64,000 nucleotides of DNA from Chryseomicrobium sp. FSL W7-1435 (lineage in GTDB: Bacteria; Bacillota; Bacilli; Bacillales_A; Planococcaceae): the NCBI RefSeq assembly GCF_038595005.1, contig NZ_CP151997.1, forward strand, positions 1-64,000, written 5' to 3'. Both the position numbers and the translations under genes were made by a program. Below the pieces are notes generated by a model, which worked only from the letters and a program-made list of their open reading frames with translations, was not told where the DNA came from and ran no database searches. Shown here piece after piece: positions 51,683 to 61,922 of this stretch (position 1 is its first letter; every line of letters begins with the position of its first letter).

Positions 51683-52765
51683 CTATTTCGTATCGAGTGG
51701 TTTTGCAAAAATCATACGTCCCGCAGACGTCTGCAAGACACTGGTAACTTCTACTTGAATGGCTTGATTGATATAGGCTTTTCCGCCTTCTACTACAATC
51801 ATCGTACCATCATCGAGGTAGGCTACGCCTTGATTATGCTCTTTTCCATCTTTTATAATCACCACTTGCATGACTTCTCCTGGAATGACGACTGACTTCA
51901 CCGCATTTGCCAAATCATTAATATTCAGGACAGGCACATTGTGAAGTTCACAAACTTTGTTCAGATTAAAGTCGTTTGTCATGACAATACCCTTTTTCTT
52001 TTTTGCCAGACGCATCAACTTTAAATCCACTTCGTGCGTGTCGTCAAAATCATCGTCTACAATTTCAATGGGCGTCGTGCGCTCTGCTTGCAGACGCTTC
52101 AATACATCTAGCCCTCGTCTTCCACGTGTACGCTTTAACGTATCGGAAGAGTCCGCAATGTGTTGAAGTTCTGTCAATACAAATTGAGGTATGACAAGTG
52201 TTCCTTCTAAAAATCCGGTGTCTGAGATGTCTGCGATACGTCCATCAATGATGACACTCGTGTCGAGTAGTTTGTAGTTGGGTTGTTCGGTAACAGCCAC
52301 CTCTTCTTCTGCTCGTTTTTTCGTGTTCGTACGGGCACCTGTAAACATGGACATCATTTCTTCTCGCTTTTTAAATCCAACTTGGAAACCAAGATAGCCG
52401 AGAACTAAAGACAATACGACTGGAACAACTGAGCCAATTGCAAGTAATTCGAGAGTGTCGATCGCAGCTCCTAGTAAGAACGCGACGACAAGACCGAGCA
52501 CAAGACCAACTGTCCCAAATACCAAGTCCCACACTGGAGTGTTTAAAAGTCGCTCTTCCATGAACCGGATGAACCTTACGAGATAATCTGTAATAAACAA
52601 TGCGGCCACATACAATAATATGGCACCTACTAAAATGGATACATACGGATTGGCAATCCACGGGTTGTCGGATAAATTCATTGCTTCGTATAAGTGCGGT
52701 AAGAAAAATAACCCGAGTGTCCCACCAATCAAGACAAACGTAATTTGGATAATCCATTTAAGCAT
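51683..52765 (-). CDS. yacL: PIN/TRAM domain membrane protein YacL
   Basis: Protein of 360 residues with four N-terminal membrane segments (about 5-135), a PIN domain (about 170-285, LDTSVIIDGRI and MTNDFNLNKV) and a C-terminal TRAM domain (about 290-350). Related proteins are proposed RNA-processing factors; no defined function. ATG has GGAGGTGG upstream and a TATAAT lies about 40 nt before it. Confidence 0.92.
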   Translation of the reverse strand: MLKWIIQITFVLIGGTLGLFFLPHLYEAMNLSDNPWIANPYVSILVGAILLYVAALFITDYLVRFIRFMEERLLNTPVWDLVFGTVGLVLGLVVAFLLGAAIDTLELLAIGSVVPVVLSLVLGYLGFQVGFKKREEMMSMFTGARTNTKKRAEEEVAVTEQPNYKLLDTSVIIDGRIADISDTGFLEGTLVIPQFVLTELQHIADSSDTLKRTRGRRGLDVLKRLQAERTTPIEIVDDDFDDTHEVDLKLMRLAKKKKGIVMTNDFNLNKVCELHNVPVLNINDLANAVKSVVIPGEVMQVVIIKDGKEHNQGVAYLDDGTMIVVEGGKAYINQAIQVEVTSVLQTSAGRMIFAKPLDTK

Positions 52766-52857
52766 AGCTCCACCTCCTCAATCAGTTGTCTTCTCATTAT
52801 ACGCTTTGATTGAAACGAACGTCCACGCAGAGCCTTAAGTGTTCTTCGGATCTAATG

Positions 52858-52977
52858 AAATCGAGTTGCGCCTCCTAGAAATCCCGCAAAATGCCATCGC
52901 GACCTATGAAGCAAAGAGCGCCTCACAGCCCACGCAGGCATTTCGCACAATTTCTGAACAGTCGGCTCCACATCTAA
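52858..52977. repeat. Long imperfect palindrome, copy P3, in the disA position
   Basis: Hairpin between AGAAAT (52877-52882) and ATTTCT (52950-52955), with AAATGCC/GGCATTT and GCG/CGC arms. Flanks GAGTTGCGCCTCCT (52863-52876) and GTCGGCTCCACATCTAA (52961-52977) are shared with P1. It fills most of the gap between radA and yacL; no terminator with a U-run is seen there. Confidence 0.8.
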
Positions 52978-52981
52978 TCAT

Positions 52982-54352
52982 CTAATTAAATGCTAATTTC
53001 ATAGCCTCGTTGACAGTGTCTACACCGACTACACTAATACCAGCCGGGTAATCCCAGCCTCCAAGATTACTCGCCGGAACAATGACGCGCTTAAATCCAA
53101 GCTTCGCTGCTTCTTGTACACGCTGTTCAATACGTGAGACTCGACGAATCTCTCCTGTAAGACCCACCTCTCCCACGAATACATCGGTCGGTTTGGCTCC
53201 TGTATCACGGAAACTAGAAACGACACTCACTAAGACAGCCAAATCAATAGCAGGCTCATCTAGTTTGACTCCCCCCGCGACCTTGATATAGGCATCTTGT
53301 GATTGCAAGAGCATCCCCATACGCTTTTCGAGTACCGCCATCAACAACGACACTCGGTTTTGGTCAACACCTGTCGCCATACGTTTTGGGTAGTTAAAGC
53401 TAGATTGAGTAACTAACGCTTGAATTTCTACTAAAATCGGTCGTGTTCCCTCCATCGAGGCTACGATAGCCGAACCCGGTGCCCCATGGGACCGTTCTTG
53501 TAAGAAGAGTTCAGAAGGATTGAGAACTTCCTTTAGCCCTGCCTGCACCATTTCAAAAATCGCAATTTCATTAGTCGAACCAAAACGATTCTTTTGAGAT
53601 CGCAGAATTCGGTAAGTGTGATGACGTTCCCCTTCAAAGTACAGGACAGTATCTACCATATGCTCAAGCAAGCGCGGTCCTGCAATCTGACCTTCCTTCG
53701 TCACATGCCCTACTAAGAAAATAGCGATATTCTTTGTCTTAGCGATTCGCATCATTTCTGCTGTACATTCCCGAACTTGTGAAACACTCCCCGGCGCGCT
53801 TGTCACGTCTGGATGATGCACTGTTTGAATCGAGTCAATGATGACAAACTTAGGCTCTACTTGATCAATCGTATCATTGATCAATTCAAGATTGGTCTCT
53901 GCAAAGAGATACAATTCGTTGGATGCGACGCCAAGACGCTCAGCCCGCAACTTAGTTTGTCGAACAGATTCTTCCCCAGAAATGTACAGCGTACGCATAT
54001 TTTTATTGGCAAGTAAGGATGACACTTGCAACAATAGCGTTGATTTACCAATACCTGGGTCTCCACCAATTAAGATCAGAGAGCCCGGAACAATCCCGCC
54101 GCCTAGAACGCGGTTCAACTCGCCAAGTGAAGTATCGACACGCGGTTCTTCTTGTGTTTCAACTGCGTTAATGGGCGTCGCTTTCATAGACGGACCGTCT
54201 GATGTCACAAAAGAACGTTTCGGCCCTTTAGAGACGACCTCGACTTCTTCGACCATCGTATTCCAGTTGCCACAACCCGGGCATTTCCCCATCCATTTTG
54301 CTGATTCATAGCCACAATCATTGCACATAAATTTCGTTTTTCGTTTAGCCAT
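52982..54352 (-). CDS. radA: DNA repair protein RadA
   Basis: RadA, 456 residues, a RecA-like branch-migration ATPase. N-terminal zinc finger CNDCGYES...CPGCGNW, Walker [11 protein letters not shown] (about 95), the RadA motif KNRFGSTNE, and a C-terminal Lon-like domain. ATG 54352 follows GAGGAGG. First gene of a unit reading to yacL; disA is absent downstream. Confidence 0.97.
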   Translation of the reverse strand: MAKRKTKFMCNDCGYESAKWMGKCPGCGNWNTMVEEVEVVSKGPKRSFVTSDGPSMKATPINAVETQEEPRVDTSLGELNRVLGGGIVPGSLILIGGDPGIGKSTLLLQVSSLLANKNMRTLYISGEESVRQTKLRAERLGVASNELYLFAETNLELINDTIDQVEPKFVIIDSIQTVHHPDVTSAPGSVSQVRECTAEMMRIAKTKNIAIFLVGHVTKEGQIAGPRLLEHMVDTVLYFEGERHHTYRILRSQKNRFGSTNEIAIFEMVQAGLKEVLNPSELFLQERSHGAPGSAIVASMEGTRPILVEIQALVTQSSFNYPKRMATGVDQNRVSLLMAVLEKRMGMLLQSQDAYIKVAGGVKLDEPAIDLAVLVSVVSSFRDTGAKPTDVFVGEVGLTGEIRRVSRIEQRVQEAAKLGFKRVIVPASNLGGWDYPAGISVVGVDTVNEAMKLAFN

Positions 54353-54412
54353 AACTGCCTCCTCAAGAACGTGCGTTCTAATGGTAGTATACCGCATTTT
54401 TAACCAAACGAA

Positions 54413-54453
54413 AAACAACACCCCTTCCTACTTTTAGGAATGGGGTGCTGTCG
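54413..54453 (-). terminator. Terminator of the ctsR-clpC operon
   Basis: Stem ACACCCCTTCCT with AGGAATGGGGTGCTG (about 54418-54449), loop ACTTTT, followed by a U-run on the minus strand, directly after the clpC stop. Confidence 0.85.
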
Positions 54454-54455
54454 TA

Positions 54456-56909
54456 TTATTCACTAATCGGTTCTGCTTTTTGCGTGCGGACGACAAATTC
54501 GTCCTCTTCTACATCAAATACAATGTATTGTCCCGTTAACACTTCGCCTTTTAGGATTTCTTCAGACAATCGATCTTCGACGTGTTTTTGAAGAGCACGG
54601 CGTAATGGTCGCGCACCATAGTCTGGATCGTAGCCTTCTTTGGCGATTTTTTCTTTCGCTGCTTCTGTTAATTCTAGCTCGATATCTTGCTCTTTCAAGC
54701 GTTTTGTCAGCTGATTTGCCATCAATGTCACGATCTCTTTCAAGTGTTCACGCTCTAATGAATGGAACACGATCATTTCATCAAGACGGTTGAGGAATTC
54801 CGGACGGAACGCTTTTTTCAGTTCCTCAAGCATTTTTGACTTCATTTCTTTATAATCTTTTGCGCCACTTTCTTCTAGGTTGAAACCAACATATTTGTTG
54901 TATTTCACAGCATCCGCACCGACGTTTGAAGTCATGATAAGCACTGTATTGCGGAAATCGACTGTACGGCCTTTAGAATCTGTTAGGCGTCCATCTTCTA
55001 ACACTTGTAACAAGATGTTAAAGACGTCTGGATGCGCTTTTTCAATCTCATCTAAAAGAATGACGGAATAAGGTTTACGACGAACTTTCTCCGTCAATTG
55101 CCCACCTTCTTCAAAACCTACATATCCTGGAGGTGAACCAACAAGACGTGATGTCGAGTGCTTTTCCATATACTCAGACATGTCGATACGAATCATCGAA
55201 TCTTCATCTCCAAACATCACTTCTGCAAGCGCTCGCGCTAGCTCAGTTTTCCCGACCCCTGTTGGACCAAGGAAAATGAATGAACCGATTGGACGTTTTG
55301 GATCTTTCAAGCCAGCACGTGCACGGCGAATCGCACGAGAAATGGCATCAACCGCTTCAGATTGGCCGATTAAACGCTGGTGAAGCGTGTCTTCAAGCTT
55401 CAACAGTTTGTCTGACTCTGTCTGCGCCAGTTTTGAAACCGGTACACCAGACCACATGGAAACTACTGCAGCAATATCTTCAACAGTAACTTCTGTCTCT
55501 GCTTTCCCTTGCTTTTCTTTCCAGTTGTCTTTTAATTTCTCTAGTTCATCTTTTAATTTCTGCTCTTTGTCGCGGAACGAAGCAGCTTTCTCAAACTCTT
55601 GACTCTGAACAGCTGCATTCTTCTCAGAACGCAAACTCTCAAGTTGCTGCTCCATCTCTTTCAGATTCGGTGGCGTCGTGTAAGAACGAAGGCGCACTTT
55701 TGAACCTGCCTCATCGATTAAATCGATTGCCTTATCTGGAAGGAAACGATCTGAGATGTAGCGATCCGACATTTTCACCGCCGCTTCAACCGCTGCATCT
55801 GTAATTTTCACACGGTGATGCGCTTCGTAACGGTCACGTAGACCATAAATAATTTGAATGGCTTCATCAACAGATGGCTCATCCACTTGAATCGGTTGGA
55901 AACGACGCTCTAAAGCCGCATCCTTTTCAATGTATTTACGGTACTCATCAAGAGTTGTTGCCCCGATACATTGCAGCTCTCCACGTGCTAGAGCTGGTTT
56001 CAAAATGTTCGATGCATCAATAGCACCTTCAGCACCACCGGCACCAATCAGCGTATGAAGTTCATCAATGAACAAGATGATATTGCCCGCTTGACGAATT
56101 TCGTCCATCACTTTTTTCAAGCGGTCTTCAAATTCACCGCGGTATTTTGTACCTGCAACGACTGTTCCCATATCTAACGTCATGACGCGCTTGTCGCGCA
56201 GAATTTCTGGCACTTCATTATGAACGATCTGTTGGGCAAGTCCTTCAGCAATTGCTGTTTTACCCACACCAGGCTCACCGATTAGAACCGGATTGTTTTT
56301 TGTACGACGTGCTAAAATTTCGATGACACGCGTAATTTCTTTGCTACGTCCGATTACCGGATCCAATGTTCCTTCACGAGCAATTTGCGTTAAATCACGA
56401 GCCAACCCATCAAGAGTCGGTGTGCTTGCTGTAGAGGCAGAAGATGTGGAAGCCGAATTGTTGGCCTGGTCACTGCTTCCAAGTAAGTGCAGTACTTGTT
56501 GGCGTGCTTTATTCAAGCTAATGCCTGCATTGCTTAGCACACGTGCAGCTACCCCTTCTCCTTCACGAATTAGAGCAAGTAATAAATGCTCTGTCCCGAT
56601 GTAAGAATGGCCTAATTTTCGTGATTCATCAACGGAAAGTTCGATAACTTTTTTAGCACGCGGTGTGTAATGTACGATCGGTCCCACATCTTTTTCGCCC
56701 GTGCCTACAAGTTCTTCGATGCCTTCTTCAATGGCTTTTGGATCGACATTGCTTGCTTCTAAAGCTTTCGCTGCAATGCCATTCCCTTCTCGGATCAAAC
56801 CAAGAAGTATATGTTCTGTCCCAATCGCTTCATGTTTTAAACGAATTGCTTCTTCTTGTGCAAGTTGAAGCACTTTTTGTGAGCGTTGTGTAAAACGATT
56901 AAACATCAT
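54456..56909 (-). CDS. clpC: ATP-dependent protease ATPase subunit ClpC
   Basis: AAA+ unfoldase, 817 residues. Two Clp N repeats (about 1-145), D1 Walker [10 protein letters not shown], a UVR-like middle domain (about 415-475), and D2 Walker [10 protein letters not shown]. It works with ClpP and the adaptors McsB/MecA to degrade misfolded or arginine-phosphorylated proteins. Its start overlaps mcsB by 11 nt. Confidence 0.98.
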   Translation of the reverse strand: MMFNRFTQRSQKVLQLAQEEAIRLKHEAIGTEHILLGLIREGNGIAAKALEASNVDPKAIEEGIEELVGTGEKDVGPIVHYTPRAKKVIELSVDESRKLGHSYIGTEHLLLALIREGEGVAARVLSNAGISLNKARQQVLHLLGSSDQANNSASTSSASTASTPTLDGLARDLTQIAREGTLDPVIGRSKEITRVIEILARRTKNNPVLIGEPGVGKTAIAEGLAQQIVHNEVPEILRDKRVMTLDMGTVVAGTKYRGEFEDRLKKVMDEIRQAGNIILFIDELHTLIGAGGAEGAIDASNILKPALARGELQCIGATTLDEYRKYIEKDAALERRFQPIQVDEPSVDEAIQIIYGLRDRYEAHHRVKITDAAVEAAVKMSDRYISDRFLPDKAIDLIDEAGSKVRLRSYTTPPNLKEMEQQLESLRSEKNAAVQSQEFEKAASFRDKEQKLKDELEKLKDNWKEKQGKAETEVTVEDIAAVVSMWSGVPVSKLAQTESDKLLKLEDTLHQRLIGQSEAVDAISRAIRRARAGLKDPKRPIGSFIFLGPTGVGKTELARALAEVMFGDEDSMIRIDMSEYMEKHSTSRLVGSPPGYVGFEEGGQLTEKVRRKPYSVILLDEIEKAHPDVFNILLQVLEDGRLTDSKGRTVDFRNTVLIMTSNVGADAVKYNKYVGFNLEESGAKDYKEMKSKMLEELKKAFRPEFLNRLDEMIVFHSLEREHLKEIVTLMANQLTKRLKEQDIELELTEAAKEKIAKEGYDPDYGARPLRRALQKHVEDRLSEEILKGEVLTGQYIVFDVEEDEFVVRTQKAEPISE

Positions 56910-57978
56910 ATGAGTTCTCCCCTTTTTCTTCTATAGTCAACCGTTCCCTAATCATTTTTGCCCGAAACACATCGCGGTCTTTCGGGGATAAGGAGGATCC
57001 GGCATATTGCTGTAAAAATCCTGGCTGCATGAAAATCATGCATTCATTTAAAATGGTCTTGTTAATGTGCGTAATAATGTCCAAATCAATAGCTAGTCTT
57101 ACATCAGATAAACAAGCTGCTGCTTCTTCTGTTGATAAGAGACGCGCATGACGCAGCGTGCCTAATGAACGGAACAATTTATCTTCTAGCGAAATTCGTG
57201 AATGGGCAAGCAACGCTTTTCTTGCTTCTCGTTCTTTTTCAATCAGTTGCTTCGTCAATCCCTGTAGTTCCTGTAAAATCTCTACTTCCGCTTTTCCAAG
57301 AGTCACTTGATTGGACACTTGGTAGACGTTGCCGAGGGCTTCACTACCTTCGCCGTATATTCCCCGCACAACCATGCCAAGACGGTTGATGATTGGCGCA
57401 ATTTTATTCATTTGTTTTGTCGCTGTGAGGGCTGGTAAATGCATCATGACGGAAGCGCGTAAGCCAGTGCCCGTATTAGTCGGGCAAGTGGTCAAATAGC
57501 CGTATTTTTCATCAAATGCATAGTTGATTTGACGGTCAAGAATGCGGTCTATACTTCGCGCCTGTTTATAAGCGTCCTCCAACTGAAGGCCAGGTAAAAT
57601 ACATTGGATACGCAAATGATCTTCTTCATTGATCATAATGCTCAGCGACTCATCCTCTGAAATGACAGCTGCTGCTTCATGATCTGCTTCAATCAAACTT
57701 GGACTAATTAGATGCTTCTCGATGAGCACTTGCTTATCAAGGGAGTCAAGCTGCTTCATTTGATAAGAAGTAAACTGGTGAGGCAGTTTTTCTTGATACA
57801 CTAAAATGCCACTAACAGTCTGTTCGATTTTATGCGCTTCATCCTCTGTAAATGCCAGAGGAAATTGATATCCTGCTATATTTCTTGCCAAACGAATGCG
57901 TGTACTCATGACGATGTCGGCATATTCACCAGAACTTTCCATCCAACTAGTCACTTGATTTTTCAAAAAGCCGTCCAT
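56899..57978 (-). CDS. mcsB: Protein arginine kinase McsB
   Basis: Phosphagen-kinase-like enzyme of 359 residues. The catalytic loop reads [18 protein letters not shown] near residue 160. It phosphorylates arginines in CtsR and in damaged proteins, marking them for ClpCP. ATG 57978 gives the family N-terminus; a TTG at 57990 overlapping the mcsA stop (TTGA) is an alternative. Confidence 0.96.
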   Translation of the reverse strand: MDGFLKNQVTSWMESSGEYADIVMSTRIRLARNIAGYQFPLAFTEDEAHKIEQTVSGILVYQEKLPHQFTSYQMKQLDSLDKQVLIEKHLISPSLIEADHEAAAVISEDESLSIMINEEDHLRIQCILPGLQLEDAYKQARSIDRILDRQINYAFDEKYGYLTTCPTNTGTGLRASVMMHLPALTATKQMNKIAPIINRLGMVVRGIYGEGSEALGNVYQVSNQVTLGKAEVEILQELQGLTKQLIEKEREARKALLAHSRISLEDKLFRSLGTLRHARLLSTEEAAACLSDVRLAIDLDIITHINKTILNECMIFMQPGFLQQYAGSSLSPKDRDVFRAKMIRERLTIEEKGENSYDV

Positions 57979-57986
57979 CTCCACCG

Positions 57987-58508
57987 TCAATCGCCCCCTT
58001 TCGAAAGCTTGGTTTCAAGCTCTCGGGCCTGATCACGAAGCTCAGCAGCTGTTTCAAATTCTTCTTGGGCAATGGCATCTTGCATACGTGAGCGTATATC
58101 TTCAATGCGACGTTTTAAATCGCGAGTCTCTTCATAGGCTTCTGGAACTTGACCTGTGTGCTCCGCATTGCCGTTGTGTAAACGTTTCATGACGGGTGGC
58201 AACGCGTTACCAAATGTCTCATAACAATCGGCACAACCGAATTTGCCACGATGGACAAAGCGTTCATACGTCCAACCGCATGTCGGACAACTCCATTGAC
58301 TTTTTTCACGATTTGCTTGCGTGGTAGCATGTTCAGGTGTAAACAAGTTAGTTAATAGTTGGTGCACAGTAAGTGGGTCCTGCTGGTTTTGAAAAGGATG
58401 CAGCTGGCTTGCACAAACATCACACAGATGCCGTGTAAACGGTTCTCCATTTTGCGTCACGGTCATTTTGACATGTGCAGGACGCTGTTTACAATTTTCA
58501 CAGATCAC
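57987..58508 (-). CDS. mcsA: McsB activator McsA
   Basis: McsA, 173 residues, with zinc pairs CENC/CDVC and CPTC/CADC and a C-terminal UVR domain (about 135-170). It activates McsB. The start is GTG 58508; the upstream TAGGATG is a modest site. Confidence 0.95.
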   Translation of the reverse strand: MICENCKQRPAHVKMTVTQNGEPFTRHLCDVCASQLHPFQNQQDPLTVHQLLTNLFTPEHATTQANREKSQWSCPTCGWTYERFVHRGKFGCADCYETFGNALPPVMKRLHNGNAEHTGQVPEAYEETRDLKRRIEDIRSRMQDAIAQEEFETAAELRDQARELETKLSKGGD

Positions 58509-58516
58509 TTGGCATC

Positions 58517-58990
58517 CTACCTTTCTCTATCGTGTTGAAGCAGGGTAATTAGCATCGCTTGGGCGACACGTCCCCGTAATTGATCGCGCAGTGGCAGAGG
58601 TACAGACAATGTTGACCGCGCACAGGCTGCTACAATTAATTTAGCCTCTCGTTTTGAAATTATAGCCAGGTCAAGCAGTCGGTAAACCATGTCTTCCACA
58701 ATCGATTCAGAAGCACCCTCTTCTAGCACATCCAGCATGTTGCGTATGACGTCAGTTTGGTCTGTCATTTCTACTCGCAAAATACGAATGTAGCCTCCAC
58801 CGCCACGTTTGCTCTCTACGATGTAGCCACGATCAACGGTAAATCGGGTGTTGATCACATAATTGATTTGAGAAGGCACACATTGAAATTTCTCCGCTAC
58901 TTCATTGCGCTTAATTTCAATCTGCCCTTGATTAGTAGTTTCGATAATACTTTTCAAATACCCTTCTATAATATCCGAGATATTTTTCAT
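58517..58990 (-). CDS. ctsR: Transcriptional repressor CtsR
   Basis: CtsR, 157 residues, with the winged-helix region and glycine-rich tip (SKRGGGGYIRI, about 60) that senses heat in the family. It represses this operon and other clp genes. ATG follows GGAGGTG. First gene of ctsR-mcsA-mcsB-clpC. Confidence 0.97.
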   Translation of the reverse strand: MKNISDIIEGYLKSIIETTNQGQIEIKRNEVAEKFQCVPSQINYVINTRFTVDRGYIVESKRGGGGYIRILRVEMTDQTDVIRNMLDVLEEGASESIVEDMVYRLLDLAIISKREAKLIVAACARSTLSVPLPLRDQLRGRVAQAMLITLLQHDRER

Positions 58991-59009
58991 GGTGTCACCT
59001 CCTACTGAC

Positions 59010-59057
59010 TTTGACTATCTTTGACTTTATTATACGAATTCAACTTTCAACACGCAA
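59010..59057 (-). promoter_or_regulatory. ctsR promoter with CtsR operator
   Basis: -35 TTGCGT (59052-59057) and -10 TATAAT (59029-59034), 17-nt spacer. Directly downstream is the direct heptad repeat AGTCAAA-GAT-AGTCAAA (59010-59026), a near-perfect CtsR box placed to block transcription start. No CIRCE element was seen. Confidence 0.9.
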
Positions 59058-59071
59058 TTGTTTTGCTCCAA

Positions 59072-59101
59072 GAAAAAAACGCACCGATTTCTCGGTGCGC
59101 T
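59072..59101 (-). terminator. Terminator of the purine permease gene
   Basis: Perfect stem GCACCGA/TCGGTGC extended by GC pairs, loop TTTC, U-run of seven on the minus strand, between the permease stop and the ctsR promoter. Confidence 0.88.
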
Positions 59102-59106
59102 TCGAA

Positions 59107-60408
59107 TCAATGTGGTAAATAGATAAGTTGGAACAAGAATAGAACTGCAAAGATATAAAGAAGCGGGTGAACTTCACGGAATCGTCCTTGAACTACCTTA
59201 AGGATCGGGTAAATAATGAACCCAAGTTCTATCCCTGTAGCGATACTTGATGTCAATGGCATGGCCAAGATGACTATAAATGCTGGGAAAGCTTCATCAA
59301 ATGAATCCCAATCGATATGTTTCACTGCACCGATCATTAGAGAACCGATGATGATAAGTGCTGGTGCTGTGATAGCTGCAACATTGGAGAGCGAAGCAAC
59401 GAACGGTCCAAAAAAGGCGGCCACGATAAATAGAATTCCTACTGTCAACGTCGTCAGTCCAGTACGACCTCCAACTGCCACTCCAGTAGATGATTCAATA
59501 TAAGCGGTCGTCGGGCTTGTCCCAAACATAGAGCCCACAGTTGTAGCGACTGAGTCCGCTAACAGTGCTTGACGAGCTCGTGGCAATCGTTCCCCTTTCA
59601 TTAAGCCTGCCTGCTTGGCAACACCTACCATCGTACCCGTTGTATCAAATAAAGTAACTAAAACAAAGGATACGACAATACCTAGCATTCCAAATTGAAT
59701 CACATCAGTAAAGGCTGCTACTGGATTCCAGACAAGAATGCCTTCCGGTAGAGAAGGAACTTCAAAAAATCCGTTAAATGTAAGCTGCTTTGTAAAGAAC
59801 GCCACTACTCCAGTGGCTACCATTCCATAAAAGATGGCTCCATAGACATTGCGCACCATGAGAATGAGTGTCACGAGTAAACCAAACAACGTGAGCATAA
59901 CAGCGGGGCTAGACAGATCACCTAATTTTACTAAGTTGGTTTCATGCGCTTCCACGATCGTTGACATACGCAGTCCAATGAAGGAAATGAAAAGTCCGAT
60001 TCCTGCTGTGATCCCATGTTTCAAGTTCGAAGGGATACTGATGATTAACTTCTCTCGCAACGATGTTAAAGAAAGAAGGACAAAAATAAGACCAGCAATA
60101 AAGACAGCTGAAAAGGCTGTTAAATAATCAATCTGACCATTGGACGATATAACTACCGTGTAGGTGAAAAATGCGTTTAGTCCCATACCGGGCGCGATGG
60201 CAATGGGGTAATTTGCAAAGAGTGACATCCATAGTGTACCAACTACAGCTGCAATGATTGTTGCTAAAAATACTTGATCAAACGGGACTCCTGCGTCCGC
60301 TAAAATTACGGGATTGACGATAACAATGTAGACCATCGTTAAAAATGTAGTAATACCAGCTACTACTTCTGTTTTAACGGTTGTACCATGTTCTTGTAGA
60401 CGAAACAT
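59107..60408 (-). CDS. pbuG: NCS2-family purine permease (AzgA/PbuG type)
   Basis: Membrane carrier of 433 residues with about 12-14 hydrophobic segments. The motif GMGLNAFFTY (about 70) and the central GTSPTTAYIES segment place it in the AzgA-like hypoxanthine/guanine branch of NCS2. ATG 60408 follows AGGAGGG; the longer frame crosses the promoter. Monocistronic, with a PurR-type double box at its promoter. Which purine is preferred cannot be read from sequence. Confidence 0.88.
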   Translation of the reverse strand: MFRLQEHGTTVKTEVVAGITTFLTMVYIVIVNPVILADAGVPFDQVFLATIIAAVVGTLWMSLFANYPIAIAPGMGLNAFFTYTVVISSNGQIDYLTAFSAVFIAGLIFVLLSLTSLREKLIISIPSNLKHGITAGIGLFISFIGLRMSTIVEAHETNLVKLGDLSSPAVMLTLFGLLVTLILMVRNVYGAIFYGMVATGVVAFFTKQLTFNGFFEVPSLPEGILVWNPVAAFTDVIQFGMLGIVVSFVLVTLFDTTGTMVGVAKQAGLMKGERLPRARQALLADSVATTVGSMFGTSPTTAYIESSTGVAVGGRTGLTTLTVGILFIVAAFFGPFVASLSNVAAITAPALIIIGSLMIGAVKHIDWDSFDEAFPAFIVILAMPLTSSIATGIELGFIIYPILKVVQGRFREVHPLLYIFAVLFLFQLIYLPH

Positions 60409-60420
60409 GAAAACCCTCCT

Positions 60421-60478
60421 AAATACGAACATTTTTAAAATACTTACCAATATTATTCGCTTTTAAAACCAATTGCAA
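60421..60478 (-). promoter_or_regulatory. Permease promoter with paired PurBox-like sites
   Basis: -35 TTGCAA (60473-60478) and -10 TAATAT (60450-60455), spacer 17 nt. AAATACGAACATT (60421-60433) matches 12 of 13 positions of the B. subtilis PurBox AWWWCCGAACWWT. An inverted partner ATTATTCGCTTTT (60452-60464) matches 11 of 13 and overlaps the -10. They are 18 nt apart, close to the 16-17 nt spacing known for PurR operators. No guanine riboswitch is present. Confidence 0.65.
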
Positions 60479-60495
60479 CCCTTTTTAGGAAAAAC

Positions 60496-60536
60496 ACGAA
60501 AAAACCACCTTCTTTTCAGAAGATGGTTCGTGTTTT
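60496..60536 (-). terminator. rsgA terminator
   Basis: Stem AACC-CTTCT with AGAAG-GGTT plus outer CACGAA pairing (60497-60536), loop GAAA, U-run on the minus strand, touching the rsgA stop. Confidence 0.85.
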
Positions 60537-60537
60537 A

Positions 60538-61587
60538 CTACCGTTTGGGTAGAGTTCGCAGCGTTTTCGAAATTGTTTTCCATTTATTACGCTCTTCGCG
60601 TTGCGCTGCTTGATCCGCTTTCCGTTCCATATGAGCGAGTTCGCGCTGCAGTTTTAAATAACTCGTGTAGCGCTCCCTTTTTAAAGAGCCCGTTTCAATC
60701 GCTTTTTGTACAGCGCATCCCGGTTCTTTTTGGTGCTGACAATCTCGGAATCTACACTGTGCCGCAAATTCTTCTATATCCGTGAAACTTTCCCCTAAGC
60801 TCTCGCCTGAATCCCACATCTGAAATTCACGCATTCCTGGGGTATCCAGGATTGCTCCTCCATCCGGAATTAAAACTAGTTCCCTGTGCGTAGTCGTGTG
60901 GCGCCCTTTTGCATCGTCTTCTCGAATTTCACTTACCGCCATCAAGTCACTACCAAGTAACGCATTGACTAGAGAAGACTTGCCAACACCTGAAGACCCG
61001 AGAAGAGCAGCTGTTTTATTCGGCTTCAGCAATTCTTGCACTCCATCAATTCCTTCTCCCGTTTTACTGCTCACTGTATAAATCGGAACCCCAAAAGCTA
61101 TTTCTTCTACCTGCTTCTCGTAAGAACGCGGATCCTCACACATATCTTTTTTTGTCAAAACCACAACAGGCAATGCACCAGAATCATACGCTGCAATCAA
61201 GTACCTTTCTATACGGCGCAAGTTAAAATCTTGATTCAAGGACATTGTTAAAAATGCATAATCCACGTTTACTGCAATGACTTGCACTTCTGTTTTCAGG
61301 CCTGCTGCTTTTCTCTCAAATTGAGATGCGCGTGGTAAAAGTTGGTGAATGATTGCCCGCTCTTCACCTGGCATCTGCTCGACAATGGCCCAGTCTCCGA
61401 CAGCCGGATAGTCTCCTCTTGTATGGGTATAGCTAAACTTCCCGCTTGGAGTAGCCAGCCATTCTCCTCTTTCGGTCACCACGCGATAAAGCCCTTTATG
61501 CGCCAGGACCACACGACCCGGAATCCCTTCGTGCGTTTGTTCCATTTGTCTTTCCTCTGTCCAACCGTAATTAAATAAATTCGTCAA
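60538..61587 (-). CDS. rsgA: Ribosome small subunit-dependent GTPase A
   Basis: Circularly permuted GTPase, 349 residues. N-terminal OB fold (about 30-100), G4 TKKD, then G1 GSSGVGKSSL, and a C-terminal zinc site CRFRDCQHQKEPGC. It checks maturation of the 30S subunit. The start is TTG 61587, 8 nt after GGAGG, giving MTNLFNYGW; the frame continues upstream through a terminator hairpin and is leader, not protein. It is the long RsgA type and may be a second copy beside yloQ. Confidence 0.92.
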   Translation of the reverse strand: MTNLFNYGWTEERQMEQTHEGIPGRVVLAHKGLYRVVTERGEWLATPSGKFSYTHTRGDYPAVGDWAIVEQMPGEERAIIHQLLPRASQFERKAAGLKTEVQVIAVNVDYAFLTMSLNQDFNLRRIERYLIAAYDSGALPVVVLTKKDMCEDPRSYEKQVEEIAFGVPIYTVSSKTGEGIDGVQELLKPNKTAALLGSSGVGKSSLVNALLGSDLMAVSEIREDDAKGRHTTTHRELVLIPDGGAILDTPGMREFQMWDSGESLGESFTDIEEFAAQCRFRDCQHQKEPGCAVQKAIETGSLKRERYTSYLKLQRELAHMERKADQAAQREERNKWKTISKTLRTLPKR

Positions 61588-61593
61588 TTTTGT

Positions 61594-61859
61594 TTCCTCC
61601 ACTATAGGTAGTTGCTGGCTCTCATGGGTTGCTTTTTGCCAACAAAAAAAGCTGTCTCTGCACGCATCTGCGCTCAGAAACAGCTTCTCTCCATAGGAAA
61701 ACGACTGCCCCCTTAGAAACGTGGGCCAGAAAGTAGACATAGAGGATGAAGCATGCTGACTGAACAGATGCGTGATTTCACATATACAGTTGCCATAATG
61801 CTTCACCTCTTTCCGAAAGTTGTTACACTAACTATACGAAACACGTCCTCTACTGTCAA
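61594..61859 (-). promoter_or_regulatory. Structured leader with intrinsic terminator upstream of rsgA
   Basis: Promoter: -35 TTGACA (61854-61859) and -10 TATAGT (61831-61836), 17 nt apart. The RNA then forms an outer helix (61809-61815 with 61727-61733), a long stem (61798-61810 with 61741-61754), a small UGGCCC/GGGGGCA stem (about 61706-61728), and a strong terminator (61649-61686) with seven U residues (61643-61649 region), about 60 nt before the TTG start. This is riboswitch-like architecture. I cannot assign it to a known family. Confidence 0.7.
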
Positions 61860-61922
61860 TGCGAGAAATACTTTTTACTTTGGCTTCTAGGGGGTATGAT
61901 AAAACAAGCAGGAGGTGGTTTG

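Noticed and set aside
58991..59060. CIRCE/HrcA site at ctsR
   Set aside because: No TTAGCACTC-N9-GAGTGCTAA-like inverted repeat; only the CtsR heptads are present.
60409..60495. Guanine (purine) riboswitch upstream of the permease
   Set aside because: The leader is only about 40 nt from the -10 to the start and lacks the three-way junction core.
61588..61806. An in-frame 73-codon N-terminal extension of rsgA (GTG 61806)
   Set aside because: It runs through the terminator hairpin and lacks homology; a TTG with good GGAGG spacing gives the normal RsgA length.
61861..61922. M-box riboswitch upstream of corA
   Set aside because: The + strand leader is under 30 nt from the likely -10 to the start, too short for an M-box.
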